Positions 1-8,412 are shown, counted from the first letter of the stretch. The stretch is 13,760 bases of DNA from Alphaproteobacteria bacterium UBA7691 (GCA_002482765.1 DLGP01000039.1:1-13760); one strand, 5' to 3'. A program made the numbers and translations. The notes: generated by a model from the letters alone, not told the origin.

Positions 1-2
1 AT

Positions 3-47
3 CTGGGCTTATTGAACAAGGGCGGCTATGATGTCGCTGCCGTTTGA
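3..47 (+). CDS. 3' end of an upstream gene (partial, unidentified)
   Basis: Frame 3 is open from the window edge and reads LGLLNKGGYDVAAV before a TGA at 45-47. The stop lies inside the ribosome binding site of the next gene (AAGGAG at 47-52), the usual spacing for co-transcribed bacterial genes. Only 14 residues are visible, too few to name a family, and the fragment could be chance. Confidence 0.35.
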   Translation: MGLLNKGGYDVAAV

Positions 48-59
48 AGGAGTTGGGCC

Positions 60-1235
60 ATGACCATGACGAGCCAAGCCAAGGCCGGGACGATCCGGTG
101 CCGCCCTGCCGGGCAGCGCGGCATGCTGACCATGGCCCTGCTGGCCGCCATGCTGAGCCTGGGCGGCTGCTCCACGGTGTCGGATGCGGTAAGCTGGGCC
201 AATCCGGTGAACTGGTTCGAGGATGACGATCCGGCAGCCCTGCCGCAGGCCGCCAAGCCCACCGCCACTGCAACCGACGAGCGTTTTCCCAATCTGGGCC
301 GGGTGCCGCCGCGCCCGGTGGAGCAGAGCAGCAGCGCCGAGCGCCGCCAGGCTATCGGCAATCTGACCGCTGATCGCGCCAATGCGCGCTACACCGACGA
401 GGAATTGCGCGCCCGCCCGGCCACCGGGATGCAGGCTTCGCCGCCGCCGGCAGCCCCCGTGACCCAGCTTCCCACCGCCAGCGTGCGCGCCGCCGACTTG
501 CCGCCGCTCCAGGGCGGCGCCGTGCCGGCGCAGCAGGTGCAGCAGATGGCGGCCGGGCAGGGTGATCCGATCGGCCAGCGGGCCGTCCAGGGTGGCATGG
601 GGCAGGGCGGCATGCCCCAGCCGATGCCGCAAACTCCGGGTTATCAGGCCCCGGGCTATCAGGCCCCCGGTTACCCGGTGCCGAATCAGGCTGCGGCGCA
701 GGCGCAGAATATGGGTTCGGTCTATGCGGCCAATCTGATGGCCTCGTCGGCCACCACCTTGCCGCCCGGCCTGGGCCAGGCGCAGATGCAGGTGCCGGGC
801 AGCCAGATCGCCGCCGGCCCGGCTCCGGCGCCGCTCACCCCGGGCGTCAATGCCCCGGCTTATGCCGCCCCGGGTTATGCCACTGCCGCGCCGGCCCTGC
901 CGTCGCGCCAGTTGCTGGCCGTGGTGCGTTTTGCCAATGGCTCGACCAGCCTGGATGCGCGTGACCGCAATCTGCTCAAGGAAGTGGCTGAGTATCAAAA
1001 AGGCACCGGCGGCAAGGGCCGCCTGCGCGTGGTCGGCATCTCCTCGGCCAGCAGCGAAGCGGCGGATATTGCCAGCAAGCGGGCGCAGAGTGTGGGCGCC
1101 GAATTGCAGAAGCTGCGGGTGGATACACGGCTATTGGCGCTGGAAGCCCGCGCCGAAGGCGCCCCGGCCTATTACCAGGCCGCAGCCGCTACCGCCGAGC
1201 AAAGCCGCCGCGTTGAAATCTATCTCGAAAACTAA
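60..1235 (+). CDS. OmpA-domain lipoprotein with a Pro/Gln/Ala-rich linker
   Basis: A 391-residue predicted outer-membrane lipoprotein. The start at 60 is supported by AAGGAG at 47-52, seven bases upstream. Residues 22-36 are hydrophobic and end in the lipobox LGGC, so Cys37 should be lipidated after signal peptidase II cleavage. Residues about 90-280 form a low-complexity Pro/Gln/Ala/Gly linker that includes PGYQAPGYQAPGYPVP near residues 194-209. Residues about 285-391 resemble an OmpA C-terminal domain: a strand with RFANGSTSLD, helices, and the terminal RRVEIYLE. Such domains bind peptidoglycan, so the likely role (inference) is tethering the outer membrane to the wall, with the linker spanning the periplasm. 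The domain is divergent, and I do not see the full canonical motif of Pal/OmpA with its Asp and Arg diaminopimelate ligands. The gene is followed by its own terminator, separating it from alaC. Confidence 0.85.
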   Translation: MTMTSQAKAGTIRCRPAGQRGMLTMALLAAMLSLGGCSTVSDAVSWANPVNWFEDDDPAALPQAAKPTATATDERFPNLGRVPPRPVEQSSSAERRQAIGNLTADRANARYTDEELRARPATGMQASPPPAAPVTQLPTASVRAADLPPLQGGAVPAQQVQQMAAGQGDPIGQRAVQGGMGQGGMPQPMPQTPGYQAPGYQAPGYPVPNQAAAQAQNMGSVYAANLMASSATTLPPGLGQAQMQVPGSQIAAGPAPAPLTPGVNAPAYAAPGYATAAPALPSRQLLAVVRFANGSTSLDARDRNLLKEVAEYQKGTGGKGRLRVVGISSASSEAADIASKRAQSVGAELQKLRVDTRLLALEARAEGAPAYYQAAAATAEQSRRVEIYLEN

Positions 1236-1264
1236 CCAAATTTGAGCTAGATAGCGGCGGCGGC

Positions 1265-1292
1265 GCGGGGCTTCTCTCAAAGTCCCGCTTTT
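1265..1292 (+). terminator. Intrinsic terminator after the lipoprotein gene
   Basis: GCGGGGCTT (1265-1273) pairs with AAGTCCCGC (1280-1288) as a 9-bp stem with one G-T wobble and a 6-nt loop, followed by TTTT at 1289-1292. It sits 30 bp after the lipoprotein stop and 40 bp before the aminotransferase start, separating the two transcription units. Confidence 0.6.
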
Positions 1293-1332
1293 GCTGTTGC
1301 TCGCGGCTCATTGCCCAGACTGGACCAAAACC

Positions 1333-2559
1333 ATGGATACCGAGTTTTACCGCATCAAGCGCCTGCCGCCCTATGTGTTCGAGGAAGTGAATCGCATGAA
1401 GGCCCAGGCGCGGGCCCAGGGCGAAGACATCATCGACTTTGGCATGGGCAACCCGGATAACCCGACGCCACCGCATATCGTTGCCAAGCTGGTGGAAGCG
1501 GCGCAGAATCCACGCGCGCATCGCTATTCCTCCAGCCGCGGTGTGCCGGGCCTGCGCAAGGCGCTGGCGAATTACTATGGCCGCCGCTTCGGCGTTACGC
1601 TGGATGCCGACAAGGAATGCATCGTCACGCTGGGTTCCAAGGAAGGCCTGGCCAATCTGGCGATGGCGATTTCAGCGCCGGGCGATACGGTGCTGGTGCC
1701 CAATCCCAGCTATCCGATGCATGCCTTCGGTTTTGTGATTGCCGGCGCCAATGTGCGCAGCGTGCCGATTGGCCCGGGCTTTGATTTTTTCGCCGGGCTG
1801 GATCGCGCCTATCGTCATAGCGTGCCGGCGCCGATTGCGCTGATCGTCAGCTTCCCGGCCAATCCCACCGCGATGACCGTGGATCTGGATTTCTACGCGG
1901 CGGTGGTCGATTTCGCCAAGAAGCGTAATATGTGGGTGATCTCCGATCTGGCCTATTCGGAAATCTATTTCAACGGCAATCCGCCGCCCTCGATCCTGCA
2001 AGTGCCGGGCGCCCGCGATGTGGCGATTGAATTCACCTCGCTGAGCAAAACCTATTCCATGCCGGGCTGGCGCATCGGCTTTGGCGCCGGCAATGCCAAG
2101 CTGGTTGGCGCATTGGCGCGGGTGAAAAGTTATCTCGATTACGGCGCCTTCACGCCGATCCAGGTGGCGGCCACGGCGGCGCTGAACGGGCCGCAGGAAT
2201 GCGTTGAGGAAATCCGCCAGGTTTACAAATCGCGCCGCGATGTGCTGGTGCAGGGTCTGACCCAGGCCGGCTGGAGCATCCCCAATCCGGATGCTTCGAT
2301 GTTTGCCTGGGCGCCGATCCCGGAACGCTATGCGCATCTTGGTTCGGTGGAATTCTCCAAGCTGCTGCTGCGCGAGGCCAAGGTGGCGGTGGCGCCGGGC
2401 ATCGGCTTTGGCGAATATGGCGACAATTTTGTCCGTCTCGCCTTTGTCGAGAATGAGCATCGCACGCGCCAGGCGGTGAAAAGCATCAAGCGGCTGCTCG
2501 GCCAGCCCTCCAACCAGCCGGATGAAGCCCCGGCGCCGTTGCAGAAGGCGGCAAGCTGA
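1333..2559 (+). CDS. alaC: AlaC-like PLP-dependent aminotransferase
   Basis: A 408-residue class I/II aminotransferase (fold type I, PLP enzyme) of the cytosol. I chose ATG 1333 because the product then opens MDTEFYRIKRLPPYVF, the normal N-terminus of this family. A TTG at 1291 would add 14 unrelated residues next to a terminator hairpin. Family signatures are DIIDFGMGNPD near the N-terminus, LGSKEGLANL, NPSYPMHAFGF, SFPANPTA, and the PLP site SLSKTYSMPGWRIGF with Schiff-base Lys239. Similarity to remembered E. coli AlaC is extensive, including VPGARDVA before the lysine and PGIGFGEYGD near the end. AlaC makes alanine from pyruvate with glutamate as donor. Automatic pipelines often label relatives LL-diaminopimelate aminotransferase, and the hom neighbour makes an aspartate-family substrate possible. 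The stop overlaps the hom start, so the two should be translationally coupled. Confidence 0.88.
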   Translation: MDTEFYRIKRLPPYVFEEVNRMKAQARAQGEDIIDFGMGNPDNPTPPHIVAKLVEAAQNPRAHRYSSSRGVPGLRKALANYYGRRFGVTLDADKECIVTLGSKEGLANLAMAISAPGDTVLVPNPSYPMHAFGFVIAGANVRSVPIGPGFDFFAGLDRAYRHSVPAPIALIVSFPANPTAMTVDLDFYAAVVDFAKKRNMWVISDLAYSEIYFNGNPPPSILQVPGARDVAIEFTSLSKTYSMPGWRIGFGAGNAKLVGALARVKSYLDYGAFTPIQVAATAALNGPQECVEEIRQVYKSRRDVLVQGLTQAGWSIPNPDASMFAWAPIPERYAHLGSVEFSKLLLREAKVAVAPGIGFGEYGDNFVRLAFVENEHRTRQAVKSIKRLLGQPSNQPDEAPAPLQKAAS

Positions 2560-3896
2560 TGGCCCGCGCAGTGAAAGCGAAAGTTGCCGCCGCGATGAAG
2601 GGCAATCCGATCCGGGTCGGCATTGCCGGCCTGGGTGTGGTGGGCGCCGGCGTGGTGCGGCTGTTGCATGAACAGGCGGCGATGCTGAGCGCACGCAGCG
2701 GCCGGCCGATCCAGGTGGTGGCGGTTTCGGCGCGCGACAAGCGCAAGAAGCGCGGTCTGCCCAAGGGCGATTGGCGCTGGTATGACAATGCCGTGCAGCT
2801 TGCCAATGATCCCGAAGTGGATGTGGTGGTGGAACTGATCGGCGGTTCCGGCGGCGTGGCCAAGGAATTGTGCGAAACCGCCCTGCGTAACGGCAAGGGC
2901 GTGGTGACGGCCAACAAGGCTTTGCTGGCTTTGCATGGCGACAAGCTGGCGCTGGCCGCCGAGCAGAGCGGCGCACCGCTGGCCTTTGAGGCAGCGGTGG
3001 CCGGTGGCATCCCGATCCTGAAGGCTTTGCGTGAAGGCCTGGCCGGCAACAATATCAAACGTGTGCATGGCATCCTGAACGGCACCTGCAATTACATCCT
3101 GACCGAAATGCGTGAAACCGGGCGCGATTTCGGCGATGTGCTGAATGAAGCGCAGCGCCTGGGTTATGCCGAGGCCGACCCCAGCTTCGATGTGGATGGC
3201 ATCGATGCGGCGCATAAGCTGACCGTGCTGACCGCCCTGGCCTTCAACACCAAGGTGGATTTCAAGGCCGTGCATGTGGAAGGCATCCGCCATGTTTCGG
3301 CGGTGGATATCGCCTTTGCGCGTGAATTCGGCTACCGCATCAAGCTGCTGGCGATTGCGCGCCGCACGCCGCGCGGCATTGAGCAGCGTGTGCATCCCTG
3401 CATGGTGCCGGTCAACACGCCGATTGCCCATGTGGATGGCGTGTTCAATGCCGTGGCGGCGGAAGGTGATTTTGTCGGCCCGGTGATGTTTGAAGGCCGT
3501 GGCGCCGGGCAGAATCCCACCGCCTCTGCCGTGGTGGCCGATCTGGCCGATATCGCTGCCGGCCGTGGTGGCTTTGCCTTTGGCGCCCCGGCGGCCAAAC
3601 TGGGCAAGCTGAAGGCGGCGGCGATGGCCGATCATGTCGGGCGCTATTACATCCGCCTGCTGGTGAAGGATCAGCCCGGCGTGCTGGCCGATGTTTCCGC
3701 CATCCTGCGTGACCACAAGATCAGCATCGAAAGCCTGGTGCAGCGCGGCCGCGCCGAGGCCGCCAATACGCCGGTGCCGGTGCTGCTGATCAGCCATGAA
3801 GCGCGTGAGGCCGATATGGCGCGCGCCTTGCAGCGTATCGCCCGGCTGCGCAGCATGCAGGAACCGCCGCGCCTGATCCGCATCGAGGCCCTGTGA
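2559..3896 (+). CDS. hom: Homoserine dehydrogenase with C-terminal ACT domain
   Basis: A 445-residue enzyme that reduces aspartate semialdehyde to homoserine with NAD(P)H, the branch point to threonine and methionine. The Rossmann motif GLGVVG is at residues 24-29. The catalytic core has ILNGTCNYILTEM and EADPSFDVDGIDAAHK. D216 and K220 in the latter match the catalytic Asp and Lys described for yeast homoserine dehydrogenase. From about residue 363 an ACT domain begins (YYIRLLVKDQPGVLADVSA), the usual site of threonine feedback inhibition in this monofunctional form. Length is normal. The ATG overlaps the aminotransferase TGA by one base (TGATG), and GAAGG at 2543-2547 is a distant binding site, so coupling is likely. 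An in-frame ATG at 2595 (Met13) would give a shorter N-terminus closer to many homologues. Confidence 0.96.
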   Translation: MARAVKAKVAAAMKGNPIRVGIAGLGVVGAGVVRLLHEQAAMLSARSGRPIQVVAVSARDKRKKRGLPKGDWRWYDNAVQLANDPEVDVVVELIGGSGGVAKELCETALRNGKGVVTANKALLALHGDKLALAAEQSGAPLAFEAAVAGGIPILKALREGLAGNNIKRVHGILNGTCNYILTEMRETGRDFGDVLNEAQRLGYAEADPSFDVDGIDAAHKLTVLTALAFNTKVDFKAVHVEGIRHVSAVDIAFAREFGYRIKLLAIARRTPRGIEQRVHPCMVPVNTPIAHVDGVFNAVAAEGDFVGPVMFEGRGAGQNPTASAVVADLADIAAGRGGFAFGAPAAKLGKLKAAAMADHVGRYYIRLLVKDQPGVLADVSAILRDHKISIESLVQRGRAEAANTPVPVLLISHEAREADMARALQRIARLRSMQEPPRLIRIEAL

Positions 3897-4867
3897 TGGC
3901 GAAGGCCAAGACCCTATCGGTGGAACGTAACCTGACGCTGGAAGCGGTGCGGGTGACCGAGGCCGCTGCCATCGCCGCTGCCCGGCTGGTTGGCCTGGGC
4001 GACGAAATGGCGGCCGATCAAGCTGCGGTGGATGCCATGCGCAAGGCGCTCAATGCGCTGAACGTGGCCGGCACCGTGGTGATCGGCGAGGGCGAGCGCG
4101 ACGAGGCGCCGATGCTCTATGTCGGCGAGATTGTCGGCAGCGGCAAAGGCCCGGCCATCGACATTGCGCTTGATCCGCTGGAAGGCACCTCGATTGCCGC
4201 CAAGGGCGCGCCCAATGCCATGGCGGTGATTGCCTTTGCCAATGCCGGCTGTTTCCTCAATGCGCCCGATGTGTATATGGACAAGATCGCGGTAGGCGGC
4301 GGCCTGCCCGATGGCGTGGTGGATCTGGATCGCAGCCCGGCGGAAAATCTCGCCGCCCTGGCCACGGTCAAAGGCGTGCCGGTTTCCGATCTCACCGTCT
4401 GCATCCTGGATCGCCCGCGCCATATGGAGCTGATCAATGCCGTGCGCGCCACCGGCGCCCGCATCACGCTGATTTCGGATGGCGATATTGCCGGCGTGAT
4501 CGCCACCACCGATCCGGATACCGGGGTGGATATCTATATGGGCTCGGGCGGCGCCCCGGAAGGTGTGCTGGCGGCGGCGGCCCTGCGCTGCATCGGCGGC
4601 CAGATGCAGGGCCGGCTGCTGTTTCGCAATGATGCCGAACGCTCCCGCGCGCGCCGTCTCGGCATTGAAAAATTTGACCGCAAATATGCCCTGACCGATC
4701 TTGCCTCGGGTGATGTGATCTTTGCCGCCACCGGTGTCACCGATGGCTCGCTGCTCAGCGGCGTGAAGCGCGTGCCGGGCGGCTTCAAGGTGCATTCGAT
4801 CTCGATGCGTTCGGAAACCCGCACCATTCGCCGCATCGAGGCGGTGATCCTGCACCCGCCCACTTGA
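3896..4867 (+). CDS. glpX: Class II fructose-1,6-bisphosphatase (GlpX)
   Basis: A 323-residue Li-sensitive-type sugar phosphatase that converts fructose 1,6-bisphosphate to fructose 6-phosphate in gluconeogenesis; in autotrophs, relatives also act on sedoheptulose bisphosphate. ATG 3896 is preferred over the adjoining GTG 3893: it has GAGG at 3885-3888 with 7-nt spacing and repeats the TGATG overlap seen at the hom start. Metal and phosphate motifs known from E. coli GlpX are intact: GEGERDEAPML (E65), DPLEGTS (D93, E96, T98) and GGAPEGV (E222). The C-terminal part continues with the family wording GVTDGSLLSGVKR. No regulatory domain is present. It lies inside the hom-recJ operon, an arrangement I recall from other alphaproteobacteria, where this enzyme commonly serves as the FBPase. 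Confidence 0.96.
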   Translation: MAKAKTLSVERNLTLEAVRVTEAAAIAAARLVGLGDEMAADQAAVDAMRKALNALNVAGTVVIGEGERDEAPMLYVGEIVGSGKGPAIDIALDPLEGTSIAAKGAPNAMAVIAFANAGCFLNAPDVYMDKIAVGGGLPDGVVDLDRSPAENLAALATVKGVPVSDLTVCILDRPRHMELINAVRATGARITLISDGDIAGVIATTDPDTGVDIYMGSGGAPEGVLAAAALRCIGGQMQGRLLFRNDAERSRARRLGIEKFDRKYALTDLASGDVIFAATGVTDGSLLSGVKRVPGGFKVHSISMRSETRTIRRIEAVILHPPT

Positions 4868-4869
4868 TC

Positions 4870-6693
4870 ATGAATAATCCGGCGCCTTTTCTGGGCGTGG
4901 CGCGCTCGTTGCTGGGGCGGCGCTGGCGCCTGCGGGCCGGCGACGAACGGCTTGGCCTGGCCCTGGCGCAGCGCGCCGGCCTGCCGGAAATTCTCGGCCG
5001 CGTGCTGGCCGGGCGTGGCGTGGCGCCGGATGATGTGGATGATTTCATCAAACCATCCTTGCGCCGCCTGCTGCCCGATCCGGCGCGATTTCACGATATG
5101 GAAGCGGCGGCCACGCGGCTGGCCGAGGCCATTGCGCAGGGTGAGCGTATCGCCGTGTTTGGCGATTACGATGTGGATGGCGCCACGTCATCGGCCTTGC
5201 TGAAGCGGTTTTTCAGCGCCATCGGCCAGCCCTTGCGGGTTTATATCCCGGATCGCCAGAAAGAGGGCTACGGCCCCAATATCGGCGCCATGCGCAAGCT
5301 GGCCGCCGAGGGCGTGCGCATCGTGGTGACGGTGGATTGCGGCACGCTGGCCTTCGAGGCTTTGGCCGAGGCGAAAAAACTCGGCCTGGGCGTGATCGTG
5401 GTGGATCATCACCTGGCCGAGCCGATGCTGCCCGAGGCTTTGGCGGTGGTGAACCCCAATCGCCTGGATGAAGCCCCGGGCTTTGGCCAGCTTGCCGCCG
5501 TGGGCGTGGCTTTCCTGCTGCTGGTGGCGCTGAACCGCGCCTTGCGCCAGCGCGGCTATTACCAGGGCGCCGCCGAGCCGGATCTGCTCGGCTGGCTTGA
5601 TCTGGTGGCGCTTGGCACGGTCTGCGATGTGGTGCCGCTCACCGGCCTCAACCGCGCGCTGGTGGCGCAGGGCATCAAGGTGTTGCGTGGCCGCGCCAAT
5701 ATCGGCCTGGCCGCCCTGGCCGATGTGGCCGGGCTGAACGAACCGCCCGGCGCCTATCATCTTGGCTTCCTGCTTGGGCCGCGCGTCAATGCCGGTGGGC
5801 GCGTCGGCCTGTCCGATCTCGGCACGCGCTTGCTGGCCTGCGACGATGCGCGCGAAGCGGCCAACCTGGCGCGGGAACTGGATCGGCTCAACAAGGAGCG
5901 CCAGGAGATCGAACAGCAGGTGCTGGCCGAAGCCATGCTGGCGCTGGAGCAGATTCCGGAAGACGCGCCGCTGGCGCTGCTGGCCGGCGAAGGCTGGCAT
6001 CCCGGCGTGATCGGCATTGTGGCCGCCCGCATCCGCGAAGCCGCCGGCCGGCCCAGCTTTGTGCTGGCGCTGGACGAGCAGGGGCTGGCCAAGGGCTCGG
6101 GCCGTTCGGTGCCAGGGGTTGATCTGGGCGGCGCGGTGGTGGCGGCCAAACAGGCCGGCCTGCTGCTGAATGGCGGCGGCCATGCCATGGCGGCGGGGCT
6201 TACCGTGGCGGCCGGCGGCATTGCCGCGTTGCAGGATTTCCTGGCCGAAAGGCTGGCGCCGCAGGTGGCGCGGGCCGGTGCCGATGCCAGCCTGGGGCTG
6301 GATGGTGCGCTCAGCGTCGGCGGCGCCTCGGTGGAGCTTTACGAAAAGCTGGAACTGCTCGGCCCCTATGGCTCGGGCAATGCCGAGCCGCGCTTTGCCA
6401 TCGCCAATGCGCGGCTGATGCAGGCCGATGTGGTGGGCGAGCGCCATGTGCGCCTGCTGATCACCGGCGATGACGGGCAGGGGCCGCGCCTGCGCGGCAT
6501 TGCCTTCCGCGCCATGGATGGCGCCGGTGCCGGCGGCCACAACAAAGCCGGCGGCGGCGCACTGGGCGAGGCTTTGCTTGCAGCCCGCGCCACTGGCCGG
6601 CCGCTGCACCTGGCCGGCCATCTGCGCGCCGATTACTGGCGCGGCGAGCGCCGCATCCAGTTGGTGGTGGAGGATGCCGCCTACGTGGCGTGA
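4870..6693 (+). CDS. recJ: Single-stranded-DNA exonuclease RecJ
   Basis: A 607-residue 5'-3' ssDNA exonuclease of the DHH/DHHA1 superfamily, acting in RecF-pathway recombination, mismatch repair and base-excision repair. ATG 4870 lies 2 nt after the glpX stop. A TTG at 4864 would add two residues. No clear binding site is visible, so translation is probably coupled to glpX. The Mn-binding motifs are complete: GDYDVDG (residues 98-104), VDCG (D156), DHH (179-181) and VCDVVP (D253). The DHHA1 region has LAGEGWHPGVIGIVAAR and GGGHAMAAG (H438). A C-terminal OB-like region follows, with a glycine-rich insert near AGAGGHNKAGGGA and then WRGERRIQLVVEDA. Length is normal for the family, and all catalytic residues expected from RecJ are present. 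Confidence 0.96.
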   Translation: MNNPAPFLGVARSLLGRRWRLRAGDERLGLALAQRAGLPEILGRVLAGRGVAPDDVDDFIKPSLRRLLPDPARFHDMEAAATRLAEAIAQGERIAVFGDYDVDGATSSALLKRFFSAIGQPLRVYIPDRQKEGYGPNIGAMRKLAAEGVRIVVTVDCGTLAFEALAEAKKLGLGVIVVDHHLAEPMLPEALAVVNPNRLDEAPGFGQLAAVGVAFLLLVALNRALRQRGYYQGAAEPDLLGWLDLVALGTVCDVVPLTGLNRALVAQGIKVLRGRANIGLAALADVAGLNEPPGAYHLGFLLGPRVNAGGRVGLSDLGTRLLACDDAREAANLARELDRLNKERQEIEQQVLAEAMLALEQIPEDAPLALLAGEGWHPGVIGIVAARIREAAGRPSFVLALDEQGLAKGSGRSVPGVDLGGAVVAAKQAGLLLNGGGHAMAAGLTVAAGGIAALQDFLAERLAPQVARAGADASLGLDGALSVGGASVELYEKLELLGPYGSGNAEPRFAIANARLMQADVVGERHVRLLITGDDGQGPRLRGIAFRAMDGAGAGGHNKAGGGALGEALLAARATGRPLHLAGHLRADYWRGERRIQLVVEDAAYVA

Positions 6694-6711
6694 CCTTTTG
6701 GCCCGATATGA

Positions 6712-6742
6712 AAAAGGGCGCCGTGACCATCGGCGCCCTTTT
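6712..6742. terminator. Bidirectional intrinsic terminator between recJ and the convergent gene
   Basis: AAAAGGGCGCC (6712-6722) and GGCGCCCTTTT (6732-6742) form a perfect 11-bp stem around a 9-nt loop. The A-tract and T-tract on either side provide a U-run in both directions. recJ ends at 6693 on the + strand and the facing gene ends at 6763 on the - strand, so one hairpin can stop both transcripts. Confidence 0.85.
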
Positions 6743-6762
6743 GCGGCAAGAAAATGCTGCGA

Positions 6763-7428
6763 TTACGGCTTGGTGTAGGTCACGTTATAACTGGCATTTT
6801 TGATCATGTTGTCGAACGGATCGGAAAGCCCCGGTACGCCAAGGCCATAGCCGGCAACAACCTGCGCACCTTTCGGCAGATTTTCCTTCATGCTGTCGCT
6901 CAGATCGCTCATCTGCAAATTGTCAGGAGCAAGCGAACCGGTATAAGTGGCCGGCGGGGTCTTGCCGGGTTCATAAGGCGTGATCTTGCCGGCGCTATCC
7001 ACAAAAAATACGCTGCCATTAGTGATGATGGCCAGATAAAGCGCGCCCGGCTTGTTGAGGTTGGACGCTGGCACCGGCACGGCGATCTGCGCTGCCGGTG
7101 CAGTGCTGCTGCTGGCTGCCGGCGCCACGCAATTGCCGGATTTCTCGCAGGCTTCCGCTGCGTCGCGCAATTGCTGCGCCGCCACGGATTGGCCCGTGGT
7201 TTTCTCCATCTCATTGGCCATGCTGCGCGCCTGCTCGATGCTGAGCTGGCCGCTGGTGATACGCTGCACCAGATTCTGCACGCCGCTTTGCGCTGCCGTC
7301 ACCGCCGCGCTGGTGCCGGCGCCCGGGCAGGGCGGCGGGCAATAGGCGCGGGCTTCGTTGCCGGGTGCCAGCAACACAGCCGCCAGCAGGGCCAGCGACA
7401 ACAGGAGGGATTTGCCGGGATAGGTCAT
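6763..7428 (-). CDS. Secreted four-cysteine protein of unknown function
   Basis: A 221-residue protein I do not recognise. Of two adjacent ATGs (7431 and 7428), the second sits six bases after GGAG and is preferred. Residues 7-21 are hydrophobic and ARA at 26-28 suggests signal peptidase I cleavage. The mature protein would start YCPPPCPG. Its four cysteines are C30, C34, C94 and C100, which could form two disulfides in the periplasm. Residues 40-93 look helical and Gln/Ala-rich. A short Ala/Ser/Pro linker follows, then a beta-rich part with GALYLAIITNGSVFFVDSAG and a C-terminal half rich in Asp and Ser. The start lies 14 nt after the stop of the beta-barrel gene, so the two form an operon, and the product may work with that barrel (inference). 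Confidence 0.75.
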   Translation of the reverse strand: MTYPGKSLLLSLALLAAVLLAPGNEARAYCPPPCPGAGTSAAVTAAQSGVQNLVQRITSGQLSIEQARSMANEMEKTTGQSVAAQQLRDAAEACEKSGNCVAPAASSSTAPAAQIAVPVPASNLNKPGALYLAIITNGSVFFVDSAGKITPYEPGKTPPATYTGSLAPDNLQMSDLSDSMKENLPKGAQVVAGYGLGVPGLSDPFDNMIKNASYNVTYTKP

Positions 7429-7442
7429 CATGCTCTCCACTC

Positions 7443-8297
7443 TCAGAATTTGGATATGACGCTGATCATCACGGAGCGATCCTGCGCTTCCGCCTTGCCC
7501 AGCATACCGTTGAAACCGGCGCTCAGAGTTGTCCTGTCGGTCAGCACATAATTGGTGCCAAAGCCGACAGAGAAATAATTGTTGTCGTTGACGCCATCGG
7601 TGAAATCCCGGTTCGCCAGGTTCCAGGCGGCGTTGACATAGGGTTCCCATTTGCCAAGGCGCCAATTCAGGCCGCCGCCCGGGCTGATGTAGCTCAGATC
7701 GGTTGTCTTGGCATTGCTGCGATTGCCGGCGCTGTCGGTGTAGTCATCGGTGCGGCTGTTGACCAGGGTGTAGCGCGCCGACAGGCTGCCGGTGAGTGTG
7801 GGCGACAGCAGGAACAGTTTGGTCAGGCCGATGCTGGCCGACCAGAAGATGGTGTCGGCAGCATATCGAACCGCCGCGCCGTTATTGTAGTGGTTATCCA
7901 GCGCCACACTGCCATAACCCAGCGCGCCATCAACCAGCAGGGTGGGGGCCAGCATGCGCATGCCGAACACGCCGCCGGCATAGGCATCGCTATCGCCGCG
8001 CCCGCTATCGAAGCCGGCTTTGATCTCGGTATTTGTGTAGGCCAGGTTGACGCCCAGGAAGGTTTCGTCATCCAGCTGATACATCAGCGACAGGCTGCCC
8101 GATAGCGACTCGGTTTTCGACGGGCTGCTGCGCTGGGTGGACTTGCCCTGGCTGGCTTGTAGGCCGGTGGTGGCAGTCCATTTCGGCGGCGGCGGGGCAA
8201 AGGGGTTTTTGCGCATATCCTGGGCCTTGGCGGTGCCGACAAAGCCCGTAGCCAGGCTGGCGGCCACTATAAGGGCCAAAAGCATTCTGCTTTGCAT
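7443..8297 (-). CDS. Outer-membrane beta-barrel protein (autotransporter-barrel-like)
   Basis: A 284-residue protein starting at ATG 8297 with GGA upstream; ATGs at 8333 and 8285 are alternatives. Residues 5-20 are hydrophobic and AKA at 23-25 marks a signal peptidase I site. A short Pro-rich stretch (NPFAPPPPKW) precedes a series of amphipathic strands with alternating polar and aromatic residues, such as LSGSLSLMYQLDD, TFLGVNLAYTN, ADTIFWSASIGLTKLF and NYFSVGFGTNYVL. The protein ends ...MISVISKF. A terminal Phe is the BamA-recognised signature of outer-membrane barrels. The pattern fits the autotransporter beta-domain family, but there is no room for a large passenger, so it is more likely a stand-alone porin-like or adhesin barrel. 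It is the first gene of a two-gene unit. Confidence 0.75.
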   Translation of the reverse strand: MQSRMLLALIVAASLATGFVGTAKAQDMRKNPFAPPPPKWTATTGLQASQGKSTQRSSPSKTESLSGSLSLMYQLDDETFLGVNLAYTNTEIKAGFDSGRGDSDAYAGGVFGMRMLAPTLLVDGALGYGSVALDNHYNNGAAVRYAADTIFWSASIGLTKLFLLSPTLTGSLSARYTLVNSRTDDYTDSAGNRSNAKTTDLSYISPGGGLNWRLGKWEPYVNAAWNLANRDFTDGVNDNNYFSVGFGTNYVLTDRTTLSAGFNGMLGKAEAQDRSVMISVISKF

Positions 8298-8341
8298 CAC
8301 ACATCCACAAGATTGGCGAAAATTACGCAGCAAGTGCGCCG

Positions 8342-8370
8342 ATTATATGCCCCAAAGCAGTGAATCGGCA
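8342..8370 (-). promoter_or_regulatory. Probable promoter of the beta-barrel operon
   Basis: Read on the - strand, a perfect -10 TATAAT lies at 8347-8342, which gives a leader of roughly 38 nt before ATG 8297. The -35 region at 17-bp spacing (TGCCGA, 8370-8365) is poor, so activation by a regulator is possible. Confidence 0.45.
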
Positions 8371-8412
8371 GGGCCAGGAGACATCTGAACCCAGCGTAAA
8401 TGGTAGCCTCTT

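Noticed and set aside
633..690. Repeated codons for PGYQA as a CRISPR or DNA repeat
   Set aside because: The repeat follows the reading frame of the lipoprotein linker and has no spacer structure.
1672..3797. Long - strand open frames opposite the aminotransferase and hom genes
   Set aside because: They are rich in His, Arg and Gln, lack any family motif and mirror the GC-rich codons of well-identified genes.
5188..6621. A 477-residue - strand frame inside recJ
   Set aside because: It is the antisense shadow of a gene with complete RecJ motifs. Its composition (many His, Gln, Ala) is typical of reverse-frame reads.
6754..8105. + strand frames across the secreted-protein and beta-barrel genes
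   Set aside because: The - strand frames have signal peptides, binding sites and a terminal Phe. The + frames run through the shared terminator side and show no motif.
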